Positions 1 to 11,558 of a DNA stretch of 64,000 nt are shown here, in pieces. The DNA lies in the NCBI GenBank assembly GCA_033439765.1, contig JAULSN010000008.1, positions 1,612,001 through 1,676,000 on the forward strand, given 5' to 3'. Below the pieces are notes generated by a model, which had not been told where the DNA came from, did not search any database, and saw nothing but the letters and a program-made list of their open reading frames with translations. The position numbers and the translations under genes are program-made. Positions within the stretch are counted from its first letter, which is position 1. Every line of letters begins with the position of its first letter. The stretch is from Lasiosphaeria ovina. Lineage: Eukaryota > Ascomycota > Sordariomycetes > Sordariales > Lasiosphaeriaceae.

Positions 1-687
1 CGGGTTTGGCGATATATATTGCTGGGTAGATAGACAAAATCCATTCACAATAACACTCGCGCTGCAATGCTTATCGTCTTCTTTTCATCCCGACATCCGC
101 CATCCAATTCACGCTTCCCGTCCCGTGATACGTACCTAAGGTAGTAGCTGGATAGGATACCTTAGGTGGGTAGCGGCGCATTTGTGTTGCCTGCCTGACA
201 AGAGACCATCTGGTGTCAAGCAATTCACAAGCCATAAACTAACAACCCACGCTGGCTCTTTTCATCTCTTCATCTTTTGATAGAGCGAGTTTGTGAAGAA
301 AAAAAGAAAACCATTTCATCTATAACAAAGAAGGATTAGTGTAGGCGCCATATGTACCCATAGACATCACTCGTCTAGGAGTGTCTAGCTAAGGAAGCAA
401 AACCGCAAGACTGTGTGTCAAAGACACAGAATATTCCGTACATGATGACTATACACCAGCCATACAATGTTGGGGGGGGTGGGCGAAAGCCATAACCCGG
501 CCCAATCTTTCCCAACATCAGACATGTCATCATGTAATGAGGGAGAGTTGAACCAGAATGCAAATGTGCATGTTAATAGAAAATGAGAGAAAACAAAAAA
601 AAATAAGTGGCGCCACCAGGTGCTTGATCATGAATCAATAACCGCAAAATAGAACCACAGCAAGAAAAAGTCCACAGTCAACCTCAA
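1..687. other. Gene-free left edge and RAD7 downstream region
   Basis: I see no convincing coding sequence here. The stretch lies downstream of the RAD7 stop codon and most likely holds its 3' UTR and terminator region. Short open frames exist but have no recognisable protein character. Confidence 0.5.
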
Positions 688-2763
688 TTAATCGTCATCG
701 TCACCCTCAATCACCATGCCAACCGCAGTGGGCACGCCGACAAGAATCTTGCCCCTCGGCACTCGCACGTCCCTCACCTTCATGCAGCCAAACACATTCA
801 ACTCGCGCAGGTTGGGGCAGCTGCGGAAGATGCTGCCGACAACAAAGTCGGTGACTTCCTCGCAGAAGCTGATCTCCAGCTTGAAGAGCTCCGGGTACGT
901 CTTGCCGGGGGCGAAAACGTCCTCAAAGGCCGACTCCGAAATATGGCGGCAGCCGTGCACGTTGAGGTGCCGGATGGTCCTGCCCGAGTGTGCCATCAAG
1001 GTGCGGAACGCGTTGGAGCAGAAGCCGACATTGTCTGGGTTTTCGCGTGGGTGCGAGGCCTCGAGCTGGCGGCACTTTTCCAGGTCCACAAATGCCAGGC
1101 CCCTGTTGGCCCAGTTTTTGAAGAGCCGCACAAATCCCTCGTCGGTCATGGCATCGCTTTCGGTGATGCGGAGCTTCCGGAGAGACCGGCAGTTGTTGTG
1201 GATAGCGTCAAGAACGGTGTTGTCGGCATCTGGCACTCGGGACAGCGAGAATGTCTCGAGTCCGGCTCCAATCTCGCTCAGAAGACTGACATAGACGTCC
1301 GAATGGACCTCATTGCGCAGGTCGAGACTTAGATGTCGAAGAGATTTCAACTTGGCGATTTCCTTGATGCCATTCCCAGTAACTTGCTGATTGTGCGATA
1401 CCTTGAGCCTCTCCAGAGAGGGGCAAAATGCCTCGAGCACTGACAGGACTTCGTCACCAAAGTGCTTGTCCGTCCAATAAACCCGAAGAGAGCGGAGGGA
1501 TTTGCCCTTCTCTTCTAGGTACAACTTCCACCTGTCCTGTGACAAGAGATTCGAGCCGTGCAGATAGAGCTCTTCGAGGTCAATATTGCGGGAGGCGAGA
1601 TACTCCATGACCTCATCCTTGAAGTGAATGCCGTTCCGAATTTTGAGTCTTTTCAGCGACGGTACCATTTGGAAGATTTTGATATAATCAGTGGCAACGA
1701 GCTTCGCCCCGTCATAGATGTACACCTCCTCGGCCGATGGCTGCAGAAACAGATGAAGGGTTGTAGGATTGAGGAGGCGGTGCTTGGAGAGTTTGCGAGC
1801 AATCTTGTCGATTACCAAGGGTGGCAAATCTCCCAAGTCTTCGGCGAGATCAATGTTCTTGGCTAGAGTCTCAATGCACAGGGTCATCAGGCTTTTCGCA
1901 CCCGGCCGATAGGTGCCGTCCAAGATGGTGCTCTGCATCTGCCGGCGTTTGCCCACTGGACCACCGCTCGCACGCTTGGCTTTCTTTTTTGGAGCGCCGC
2001 CCTCCTGGTCGAGTTCTTTGCCACAAGGGGTGCAAAGCAACCCACCGTCAGGTGCACTACGGGAATAGGTGGTAACGGTGAACCGCTTCCCACAGACGGC
2101 ACAGTTCTCCATCTGACCGGGGAGAGGAGCCGACCGTTCCTGGAAGATAGCCAGGGCGAGATCGTCTTCATCGTCCGAGTCGTCAAGATTACGCTTCCGC
2201 TTCTGGAACTTTTTGCTGGCCTTGATCTTTTCAATGACCTTCTGTTCCTTCTTGCGCTTCTCCTCCCGGGACGTCAATTCGGTCGCCGCACGTCCCCTGG
2301 TCCTAGTCGGGAGTGCCGGGCTTGGGGCAACAGTAACCTCCGGGGCCGGTGGGGGCGCCGAAGCATGGTCGCTCTGCTCTTCACCGGGTTCATCCTGGTT
2401 GCTTTGCGCCGCTCTTCGCCGTGCATCAGCATCTGCACGTATCTGCGCGGCGGATATATTGTGCGTCTAAGGATTGGCCAATGTTTAGCAGCCGAACGAT
2501 TCACAACACAGTAGCGAACTCTGGGCAGGTTTGTGAAATACAACATACAGCCAGGAAATCCGTAAGGGCCGATTGCCTTGATGATGATTCTGTCAGCAAC
2601 TAAATGTGAAGCCGTAGAGAAATAGATAGCATGGGTGGCTTGGGAAGGATAAACTAACGGCCCCATAATGCGACGATTAGGCCGTCGAGACCTAAGAAAA
2701 ATATTGATTAGCATTTGTCTTCCCGAGCTGTAGGCATTCTCGAGATTTCCAGAGATCATACAT
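688..2763 (-). CDS. RAD7: Rad7-like LRR protein of global-genome nucleotide excision repair
   Basis: Rad7 works with the ATPase Rad16 to recognise UV lesions in silent chromatin and forms part of a ubiquitin ligase. My model has four exons on the minus strand: 2763-2762, 2691-2659, 2576-2549 and 2466-688, giving 613 aa. The first intron splits the start codon (AT | G). The joined N-terminus reads MSRRPNRRIMGPQSALTDFL and continues into THNISAAQIRADADARRRAA, the hallmark start of fungal Rad7. A Lys/Arg- and acid-rich stretch follows. A four-cysteine motif (CAVCG...CTPCG) lies near residues 142-170, and leucine-rich repeats fill about residues 270-585. An acidic DDDD tail closes the protein. 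The RAD16 start lies 699 bp upstream, divergently oriented. Family assignment is firm; the micro-exons rest on phase and motif continuity. Confidence 0.9.
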
Positions 2764-3462
2764 CTTGGCTGCGTTTAAGAACACACAGGTCGCAAACACA
2801 CTCGAATGCTTGGTTTGAGGGAACAGCAATCAAACTTCTTGACGATAGAGTGAGAAGTTATGAAAGTTGAGGTGGTTGCGAACTAGACACGGTTAATAAA
2901 CGCGAGGAGGGGCAAATTCACTTTAGAACCTAGTAGGTCTTTGACGCCAAAGCACCTGACTTGTGCCTGCAAGCCAAAGGACGTGCGCACTACCCTAGGG
3001 GGGCAAGGGGGTCTCCTTTTCTGCCTGACCAGGGGGTGCTTGGCAATTAATCAGCGAACAAAGTTAACCACTCAAAGTCATGTGCCCTCGCGTTTAGCTG
3101 AACGCGCCTTCCTCCCCCTCCCGTCCAGGGATAAGTTTCTTAGGAAGGTGGCGACTTGTCATTTGGGCTCGCCAGCTCCTTCTCTCAGCTCCTGTCCCGT
3201 CGTGCTTCGTCTTTCATCCCCCCCCCCTTTCGGAGTGTTCCGAATTATCTCAAAACAAGCCCAGACAACTGGAGATTCTGGTAGTCATTGCCCAATCGTG
3301 GGACAGTCGCAAGCACCTGCCTGAGCCAGGTCTTGTCAGGGGTGCTTCTTTTTTAGTATTTGTCACTCGGCAGCATTTACCATTTTCCCCATGCCCAATT
3401 TCTCCTACAACCTTCCTCGCCCAATTTCCCTTTAGCTTTGCAACAATTCTCGAGGCGACAAA
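2764..3462. promoter_or_regulatory. Shared RAD7/RAD16 divergent intergenic region
   Basis: These 699 bp separate the start codons of the divergently transcribed RAD7 and RAD16, so both promoters must lie here unless first exons extend further. There is a pyrimidine-rich stretch at about 3110-3235 on the RAD16 side. No other gene is visible. A shared promoter is inferred from orientation and spacing. Confidence 0.55.
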
Positions 3463-6400
3463 ATGGCTCGGACCAGGAGTTCGGGCGTGTCCGTCGGTGA
3501 GAATATTAGTTAGTATTCTACGTCATCGTCTTGTGGGCGCTTCTGACAATTTAGATGTCAAAGATAAAGCGGTTCCGCCGACGGAGGCTGTGAAGCGACC
3601 ACGCGGTCGGCCCAGCAAGGCGCCGATTCACAGCCCCGGGTCGTCTTCTGTGCCAACGCCCACAACGGACCTATCGGGGAGTGAATATACGACGCCCCTC
3701 ACCAGCAATGTGGCCACTCCTGCTCCGATAGACGCCCTACAGCAGCCTCACTCAACGAAACGACTCAATAGGATTGAGGTACGGTTGCCTGTCGTTAAGG
3801 CGTCCGCCAGGAGCCATGGAGCGCTTCGCCAGAGCATCTACTCTATGAGCTCTAAGCGTAAGAGGGTAGAAATTGATGACAGCGAGGATGACGATTCGGA
3901 TTGTTCGCCTGATGCGAAGCTCGCGCGGAAACTTCAAGACGAAGAAGATAAAGAGATGCAAGCCAAGGAAATCATCAGCTCCCGTCAGACTGGATCAGGA
4001 CTTCGTCGTAGCTTGCGAGGCCTTGCTTCGTCACCCGCTGTGTCCCCATTTGCAGTCGACGAGGACAAAAAGGGAGAAGTATCTCTTGCGGTGCATCCAG
4101 CTGCTAGATCCCGGGTTGGCTTGTCGAAATCTTTAAAAACTAAAGCTTTACCGATGACAACTCCCGGAAAAAAGCGGACAATCATTGCGGATTCCGATGA
4201 GGATGACGATATAGCTCTCTCTGAGTCACTCGAAGAGTCTGATAGCGACGATTCTCTCCAGCCACTGAGCAGACGGCGCAAGCGTCCACTCCGGCAGTCT
4301 GCTGTCAAAGCAAGACCTTTACTCGCCAACAACGAAAAAAGTACAAAGGCACAAGGCGCCGGGACTCTCTCGGAAGACGACAGTGATGTTGATCTCGCTT
4401 TCTCTGATTCTGATGATTCTGATGCTCCATCTGTCGCCGAGAATGGCTCGGGCGGCAGTGGATCTGATGTCGACGCCGGAAGCGAGCTCGACGTTCATGC
4501 TGAAGCTCTTCGTACGGCCACGTCAAACAGGCGGGCGTTTAGAGGCTACCGCAGCAAGAAACGCGTTCAAAAGGATCGCGACCGTCTTGAGGGATTCCAT
4601 CCAGAGCTTAAGACGATGTGGAAGGACCTGAAAGACATGCCCGTTCTCAAAGCCGGCAAAGCAGAGCAGCCGAAATCCATCTCGCGTCAGCTCAAGCCCT
4701 TCCAACTTGAGGGGCTCGCATGGATGAAGGAGATGGAGAAAACCGAGTGGAAAGGCGGCTTGCTGGGTGATGAGATGGGCCTTGGAAAGACGATCCAAGC
4801 GGTGTCCCTCATCATGTCCGATTGGCCTGCCAAGAAGCCTTCTCTGGTGCTCGTCCCCCCTGTTGCTTTGATGCAATGGCAGACCGAGATCGACTCCTAC
4901 ACTGATGGGACCCTCAAAACACTTGTCTGCCACGGGACGAATGCGAAATCAAAGAACCTCACCATGAAAGACGTCAAAAAGTACGACGTCATTATCATGT
5001 CGTACAACAGCCTTGAGTCGATGTACCGCAAGCAGGAGAAAGGCTTCAAGCGCAAAGACGGCCTCTTCAAGGAGAAATCTGTTATCCACCAGACGGTATT
5101 TCACCGCGTCATCCTAGATGAGGCACACAGCATAAAGACTCGATCAACAATGACGGCCAAGGCATGCTTCGCTCTCCAGGTTGAGTACCGTTGGTGCCTC
5201 ACTGGGACGCCGCTGCAGAACCGCATTGGCGAGTTCTTTTCGTTGATTCGGTTTTTGAACATCCGACCATTTTCGTGCTATCTCTGCAAACAGTGCTCCT
5301 GCTCTATGCTCGAGTGGACAATGGATGAGGATAACAAGTGCAAGGGTTGTCACCATAGCGGAATGCAGCACGTTTCGGTCTTCAACCAGGAACTTCTCAA
5401 TCCCATCCAGAAGTATGGAAATGCGGGCAAGGGCAGTATTGCATTCCAGAACCTTCGTATCATGACGGACCGCATCATGCTGCGGAGACTGAAGAAGGAT
5501 CACATGGACTCCATGGAGCTCCCCGTCAAGGAGATCAACGTCGAGCGACAATTTTTTGGCGAGGTTGAAAACGATTTTGCGAACAGTATCATGACCAGCG
5601 GCCAGCGGAAGTTTGATACGTATGTTGCGAGCGGAGTTCTGCTCAACAACTACGCCAACATTTTTGGCCTCATCATGCAAATGCGCCAAGTCGCCGACCA
5701 TCCAGATCTGATCTTGAAGAAGAATAGCGAGGGCGGCCAGAATGTGCTCGTCTGCAATATCTGCGACGAGCCCGCGGAAGATGCTATTCGATCTAGGTGC
5801 AAGCATGACTTCTGCCGCGCCTGTGCAAAGAGTTACCTGAACTCGTCGCCGAATCCCAACTGTCCTCAGTGCCACATTCCCTTGTCAATGGATCTCGAGC
5901 AACCCGAGATTGAACAGGACGAGGCTCTGGTCAAGAAGTCGTCCATCATCAACCGAATCAAGATGGAGAACTGGACTTCCTCTTCCAAGATTGAGTTGTT
6001 GGTCCATGAGCTCCACCGGCTCCGCTCGGATAACACATCCCACAAGTCGATCATCTTTTCCCAGTTCACAACGATGCTGCAGCTTATTGAGTGGCGGCTC
6101 CGCCGTGCTGGTATTACGACGGTGATGCTTGATGGAAGCATGACCCCGGCTCAGCGGCAGGCCTCAATCGAGCATTTCATGAGGAATGTGGATGTTGAGT
6201 GCTTTTTGGTTTCTCTCAAGGCAGGGGGTGTCGCCCTCAATCTTACCGAGGCTTCTCGTGTGTTCATTGTTGATCCGTAAGTCTATCTATCATCTGGCTA
6301 TCAAGTCGTGGGCCTCGTGCTAACATGTTCCTTGCAGGTGGTGGAATCCTGCAGCGTATGTTTTGGGCGCTTGGGGCTTGTTCTCCACGCTCTCCCCCTT

Positions 6401-6654
6401 TCCCTTCTGTATTCAGAACATGCTAACTGTTGTTGTCGAACAGTGAGTGGCAGTCTGCGGACCGTTGTCATCGCATTGGCCAAACACGTCCCTGCTCCAT
6501 TACTCGGCTGTGTATCGAGGATTCGGTCGAGAGCCGGATGGTTCTTCTTCAAGAGAAGAAGACGAACATGATCAACTCGACCATCAATTCCGACGATGCA
6601 GCGATGGACTCTTTGAGCCCCGAAGATCTGCAGTTCCTGTTCCGAGGCACTTGA
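3463..6654 (+). CDS. RAD16: Rad16-like SNF2 ATPase with embedded RING finger
   Basis: Rad16 is the DNA-dependent ATPase partner of Rad7 in global-genome excision repair, and its RING gives E3 ligase activity. Exons are 3463-3496, 3555-6276, 6338-6355 and 6444-6654, giving 994 aa in phase. The first about 380 residues are low-complexity, with serine/acidic runs and an AT-hook-like KRPRGRPSK near residue 27. The SNF2 core follows: Walker [10 protein letters not shown] near 415 and DEAH near 533. A cysteine/histidine insert (CYLCKQCSC...[11 protein letters not shown], about 586-617) is typical of Rad16. The C3HC4 RING (CNICDEP...CPQCHIPL) lies near 744-787. The helicase C domain ends with [21 protein letters not shown], which is only restored by splicing the 18-nt third exon. 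This fixes the micro-exon. It is divergent from RAD7. Confidence 0.96.
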
Positions 6655-7826
6655 TGGTGTCTAGGTAGACCTATTCAAGGGGAGTATGGAGCTGCCATGT
6701 TGTTTTCCTTTGTTTCTCGAATTCAAAGTGAAAACTTTCCAATCGAGCATTACGACTTATGTATTTTCTAGCTGCCTTGTACGGTATATATATGTCGAGT
6801 CTGGAATAGGGGTACGAATGGGTGCACATCAATAGGCTGTAGTTGAGCGTCGATGGGACCCGATACTGTAGCGAGTGTGTGTATGTGGGTTGCTTTTTGC
6901 TTGGACTGGACTAGCTTTCTTCGAGCCAATAATGACAATGACTCTTTATAACATTGAAGAAAGACAGTGGAGATGCAAAAGATCCGTGGTTTCGTTGCTA
7001 CGGCTCTTCTAGAAGTTCTTGCTGTTTTGAGAAGGAATTGATGAATATATTTTTAGACACCGTTCCGGCAAGTGCATTGTATGTTCTGTCCCTGTTTGGT
7101 CGTTTATTATAGTTCGACTGGTCCACTTCTGCGTATTCGAGGTCGTTGATGATGGACCCGCAGCTTCTGGGCTGCTGCTAATTGACCCCATGCGACAGCG
7201 GCTGCGGGCAGTCAACATGCGTATGCGGGGTTCCCGCAGCCGGGCGCATGATCAAAATCCATTGGACAAGCCCGGAAGATCGTGGAGAATCCCTGTCTGG
7301 TAGGAGTGAGGGGATGTCATTCACAGACGTCAAGATGCCACTTCAGGCAGTGGGACAGCACAACAGGGCGCACCTCTCGGCGGATTGTTGACTCCTGCCA
7401 ACGTCTTTCTTCTCTTCTGCACCAGCCAGCCTGCCCCATCGCTCCCGCCGCAGTTGTCCGCAGTTGTACTGTACTCAATTGTCTTCAATTACTTTTACCA
7501 CTGGTGGTCCAGACGGGACATCTACGATAATCTCCATAGTGCCTCGGAACTTGCGCTTATTCGGGACCCGAAGTCAGCCGTTGTTGTGCGTGCTTGGTTG
7601 TTGTGCGAGACGCCGTGCCATGACGAGCTAGGCAGCCGACTGGATCGTTTGATTCTGCGGCATCGCTTTACCTGCTCTTGGCTGGCCTTGGATACTAGCA
7701 GCCTCACCCGTTGAAATCCGGTCTTCCAATTCTAGTCCTTGTCGTGTTTTGTTCTCCAACGCTACCTACCTAACGACCTACCTACTGAACGCCGACACCG
7801 TCGCCGACGCCGTCGCCCGCTCCAAG
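6655..7826. other. Intergenic region between RAD16 and the glutaminase gene
   Basis: No supported gene. The left part should hold the RAD16 3' UTR and the right part the promoter and 5' UTR of the secreted glutaminase. TACCTACC-type repeats occur just before 7790. Confidence 0.5.
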
Positions 7827-10482
7827 ATGCGATTCTACTTCCTAGCGCTGGCCGCCATGGCAACCGCCTCGACCCTTACTCCTCCTGTTCTCCCTCTGAT
7901 TGTCCGAAATCCGTACCTAAGCACCTGGCTAGGGAATGCCCGCAACGCGCCCTGGGAAGATTGGCCCATGTTTTGGACGGGAGCCCATGTAGGCACCTTT
8001 TTTGCTCATTCCCCTGGGAGGGTCTGGCGACATGGGACAGCCAGTGCTCGCATGCATGCGGGCGGTGCGTACTTGACTAATCTCGCTGCTGTGATTGACA
8101 GGTCGGCTTCTCGGTTATGGCGTCTGTGTCCGGCACTACCAAGGTCGTCTATCCCCTCCTCGGACGGCCCCAGGACTCGCTGGACAAGAGCAGCCCGCTT
8201 TACAACATCTCGTACCCAGAGTACCTTGGCGCGACCTTCGACGCTTCGACGACAAACCTTACATACGTGATCCCCGGCTCCTCGGCCGACGAGTCTGTCC
8301 GCCTGACGCTTTCCTTCCTGTCGCCCATCACGCCGTCTTCGACCTTGAGACAGTCGATTCCTGCTGCATATCTCACCGTCTTTGCTGAGGGCGGCTTCGA
8401 TGTCGATGTCTATACCGATGTCAATGGGGAGTGGGTTAGCGGGGATAGGGGGAATGTGATCGAGTGGGAGCTGTCTCAAGCAGCCACCAAGTCGGCCACG
8501 GCCATCAAGACGTGGAAGGTGTCGCGCAGCATCGAGCAAATCTTGACCGAGTTTTCCGATCGTGCCGAGTGGGGAACCCTTCATTTCTCAGCGCCAGATG
8601 ACGCGGATCACCAGAGCGGATCGTCTGCCGTCCTTCGTCAGCAGTTTGCCCAGAAGGGATACTTGAAGAACGAGATCGATACCGGCTTCCGCCGTATCAT
8701 GGAGGAGGAGCCCGTCTTTGCCTTTTCGAAGTCGTTTGAACTGAGCGGAAAGGTCAAGGGCGGATCGCCCAAGAAAGAGGATAGCCTCGGGCTCACGTTT
8801 GCTCTCGTCCAAGACCCTGTTGTCCAGTTCGCCGCAGCAAGGGGGCTGACTCTTATGCGGCCTCTGTGGCTGTCATACTTTGACTCGGCCTACGACCTGA
8901 TCAGCTACCACTATGACGACTTCAAGACGGCATCCTTTCTAGCCAGAAACTACTCCGATACCCTTGCCCGGGACGCTTTCGAGTCTGGCTCTACGGATTA
9001 TCAAGACATCGCCGCCCTGTCCGCCCGCCAGGTCCTCGGTGCTACACAGTTTTCTGGGACCCCAGAGGACCCTATACTTTTCCTCAAGGAGATATCTTCA
9101 AATGGCAACTTCCAGACAGTGGACGTAATCTTCCCCGCCTTTCCTTTCTTCCTGTACACCAACCCAAGGTGGCTGGCGTACCTACTCGAGCCGCTGCTAG
9201 AACACCAGTTGAGCGGCCAGTACCCGAACAATTACAGCATGCACGACCTCGGAGCTCACTTCCCCAACGCCACTGGCCACAGTGATGGCAATGACGAGTA
9301 CATGCCGGTTGAGGAGTGTGGAAACATGCTCATCATGGGTCTTGCTCTGGCTAATGCCCTGAGGTACAATACCGAACCAGCTTTTGTGTCAGCTGCCTCG
9401 GGCTACCATGCGAAGCCCATCGCCGGTGCGAAGGACTGGTCGCAGACGGTCGACAAGTATGGAATCGACTTACCGCGGGGCGCAAGAGCGGCAACTGGGC
9501 TGAAAGAAGCAGAAAAATGGCTTGAGCATTCCTACGACCTCTGGGAGAAGTGGACAGGCTATCTCGTCCGGGAGTCGCTTATCCCGCACAACCAGTTGTG
9601 TACTGATGACTTTGCTGGTTGGCTGGCTAACCAGACAAACCTCGCGCTGAAAGGCATCATTGGTATCAAGGCCATGGCAGAAATCGCCGACATTGTGGGC
9701 AAAGACGAGGACGCAAAGCGGTACCGAAACATCTCAGACACTTATATCGAGAAGTGGCAGGAGCATGGCATATCGAGGGACCAAACCCACGCAAAGCTGG
9801 CGTATACTTGGTATGGCTCCTGGACGACTATATACAACCTCTATGCGGATTCTCTCCTCTGTTTCCACATCCCAGACGCCCAAGCTACCACCCAAGCACG
9901 CCAAAAGGGCGCTGCCTGGTTTGGGCAGAAGCCAATTGCAGAAGTGGCAAGCGGAACATTTATACCAGACAAGGTGTACCAGATGCAGAGCGACTGGTAC
10001 CACGCCGTTCTTCAAAACTACGGACTACCTCTCGATTCCAGGCACTTGTACACCAAGAGCGATTGGGAGTTCTTCGCCGCTGCTGTGACAAGCAAGAAGA
10101 CGAGGACGGAGATACTCGGTACCATTGCCAAGTGGGTGAACGAGACAGCAACTGGTAAGACTCCGATGCACAAGCGGTGAACCGAACCGAGGAGGGAATG
10201 AATTGCTAATCAAGCCTGAATATAGATCGCCCCCTATCAGATCTCTACGAGACGGAGGGCGACGGAGGGTTTCCCGGCATCTATTTCATGGCAAGGCCTG
10301 TAGTTGGCGGCCACTTCGCCTTCTTGGCGCTCGAGCGGGCATGCGGTGGGAAGGCGGTAGAAGCCCTCCGATTCTTGGATAACAAGGCGCCAGCAACGAT
10401 TGATGTTGGACAGGTGCTGCTCGCAGATATGGCCGAAGGCTTGCGAACACAGGTAGTCTCGGACGGGTGGGATGATCTCTGA
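7827..10482 (+). CDS. gtaA: Secreted glutaminase A (GtaA)-type protein
   Basis: Proteins of this family are secreted fungal glutaminases that hydrolyse L-glutamine to glutamate and ammonia. Exons are 7827-7988, 8102-10154 and 10226-10482, giving 823 aa. The N-terminus MRFYFLALAAMATAS is a good signal peptide. It is followed by TPPVLPLIVRNPYLSTWL and a WPMFWTG motif, both characteristic of the family. Splicing restores VGFSVMASVSGTTKVVYPLLG. Later hallmarks are FDSAYDLISYHYDDF, QDIAALSARQVLGATQ and VEECGNMLIMGLALA, matching the DUF4964/DUF5127/DUF4965/DUF1793 architecture. The last exon gives DLYETEGDGGFPG and RPVVGGHFAFLALERACGGKA; without the third exon these would be lost behind a stop in the intron. 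Many NxT/S sites fit secretion. It has no functional link to its neighbours. Confidence 0.9.
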
Positions 10483-11558
10483 GTATGAAGGTCTAGTCCA
10501 TCTGTGCAAGACACTGTGCACGTCGGAGAAGAAATCGCCGATCGAACAGAGGAACGGTCGTTGTGTCACTGAGAAGATGAATTTTAGTCACTGGTCGTTA
10601 TTGATGCGCACCATAGCATACGTTTTTGAAGTTGATATGCGCCGGTTGATGCTGTGTTGGCAAGACGTGAATGGGTAGATGACCTTGGCCGAGAAAGGAT
10701 AAACAGCGAATGCCATCTACCAAAGAGCTCTGAATCGGAAAACAAATGGTCGTACCCAAGAAGGTTGGGGTTGAGACTGGAGAGGAGAGAAATGTCGCCG
10801 CCGCATGCAAGCTTGAGCTTCACTTGTTGGTCTGACAGGAAGGAGGCCTCAGACAGCGGATCGTGAATCATTTGCGCTACAGGGCGTGAGGTTACCTTTA
10901 CAGTGGTCGCGTGCGTGCTCAAGAAGAACCCAAACCTTTCGAGCAGACTGTTGCCAATGCAGCCTCACCTTAACTTGGTCGCTTCCCGTGCATATTGAGG
11001 TGGTTCACTTTTGGAGGCTCTCGACGCTTCGTTTCGTTTCGACGCTGCCTAGGACCTAAATGCTGCTCACTTTATATGGAATCCACCGTGTCTTCGCTTC
11101 CCACTAGCGCTAAGGAGCTGTCCCCGCTTTACTGAAACTGGGCTAGTGCGAAAGCAATTGCGCATGAGCCTGCCTCAAATATGCAATAAAGAGAGGCTGG
11201 AGCGAGACTAAAGAAAAACGCGGCAAGCACATAACGCAAAACCTCACTGAACACATCGTCGCCCCTTCCTACACAACCCCATCCCTCCCCCAAAAAATTC
11301 GCCTTCGCCCGTGAACAACACCTAAACCCCACTCTTTGATTGTCCTTTTCCATCGGCGAATACACATTTTCCATCTTCCACTGCAAAGAAGGAAGACATT
11401 TTTTACACTTCGCGCATCGCATTCCACTCTTTCCTTCTCCCTGCCATTCGCGTCCCGGGTTTCTCCTTCACGTGGTTTCGCACCGCCGAGCCTCAAGGAC
11501 ACCAATCCTCCACGTCGCATCAGGTTAATCCGATTCCCAAGTGACTCGCATCATCACG
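10483..11558. other. Intergenic region upstream of the SR protein gene
   Basis: No supported gene. The right-hand part (about 11230-11520) is C/T-rich on the plus strand, as is usual for 5' UTRs and promoters of well-expressed fungal genes, and leads into the start at 11559. Confidence 0.5.

Noticed and set aside
375..563. Minus-strand 62-residue frame at the left edge
   Set aside because: No family features, lies in the RAD7 3' region, and composition is non-coding.
11541..11558. GTG extension of the SR protein start
   Set aside because: Non-ATG codon; the ATG at 11559 fits the conserved N-terminus.
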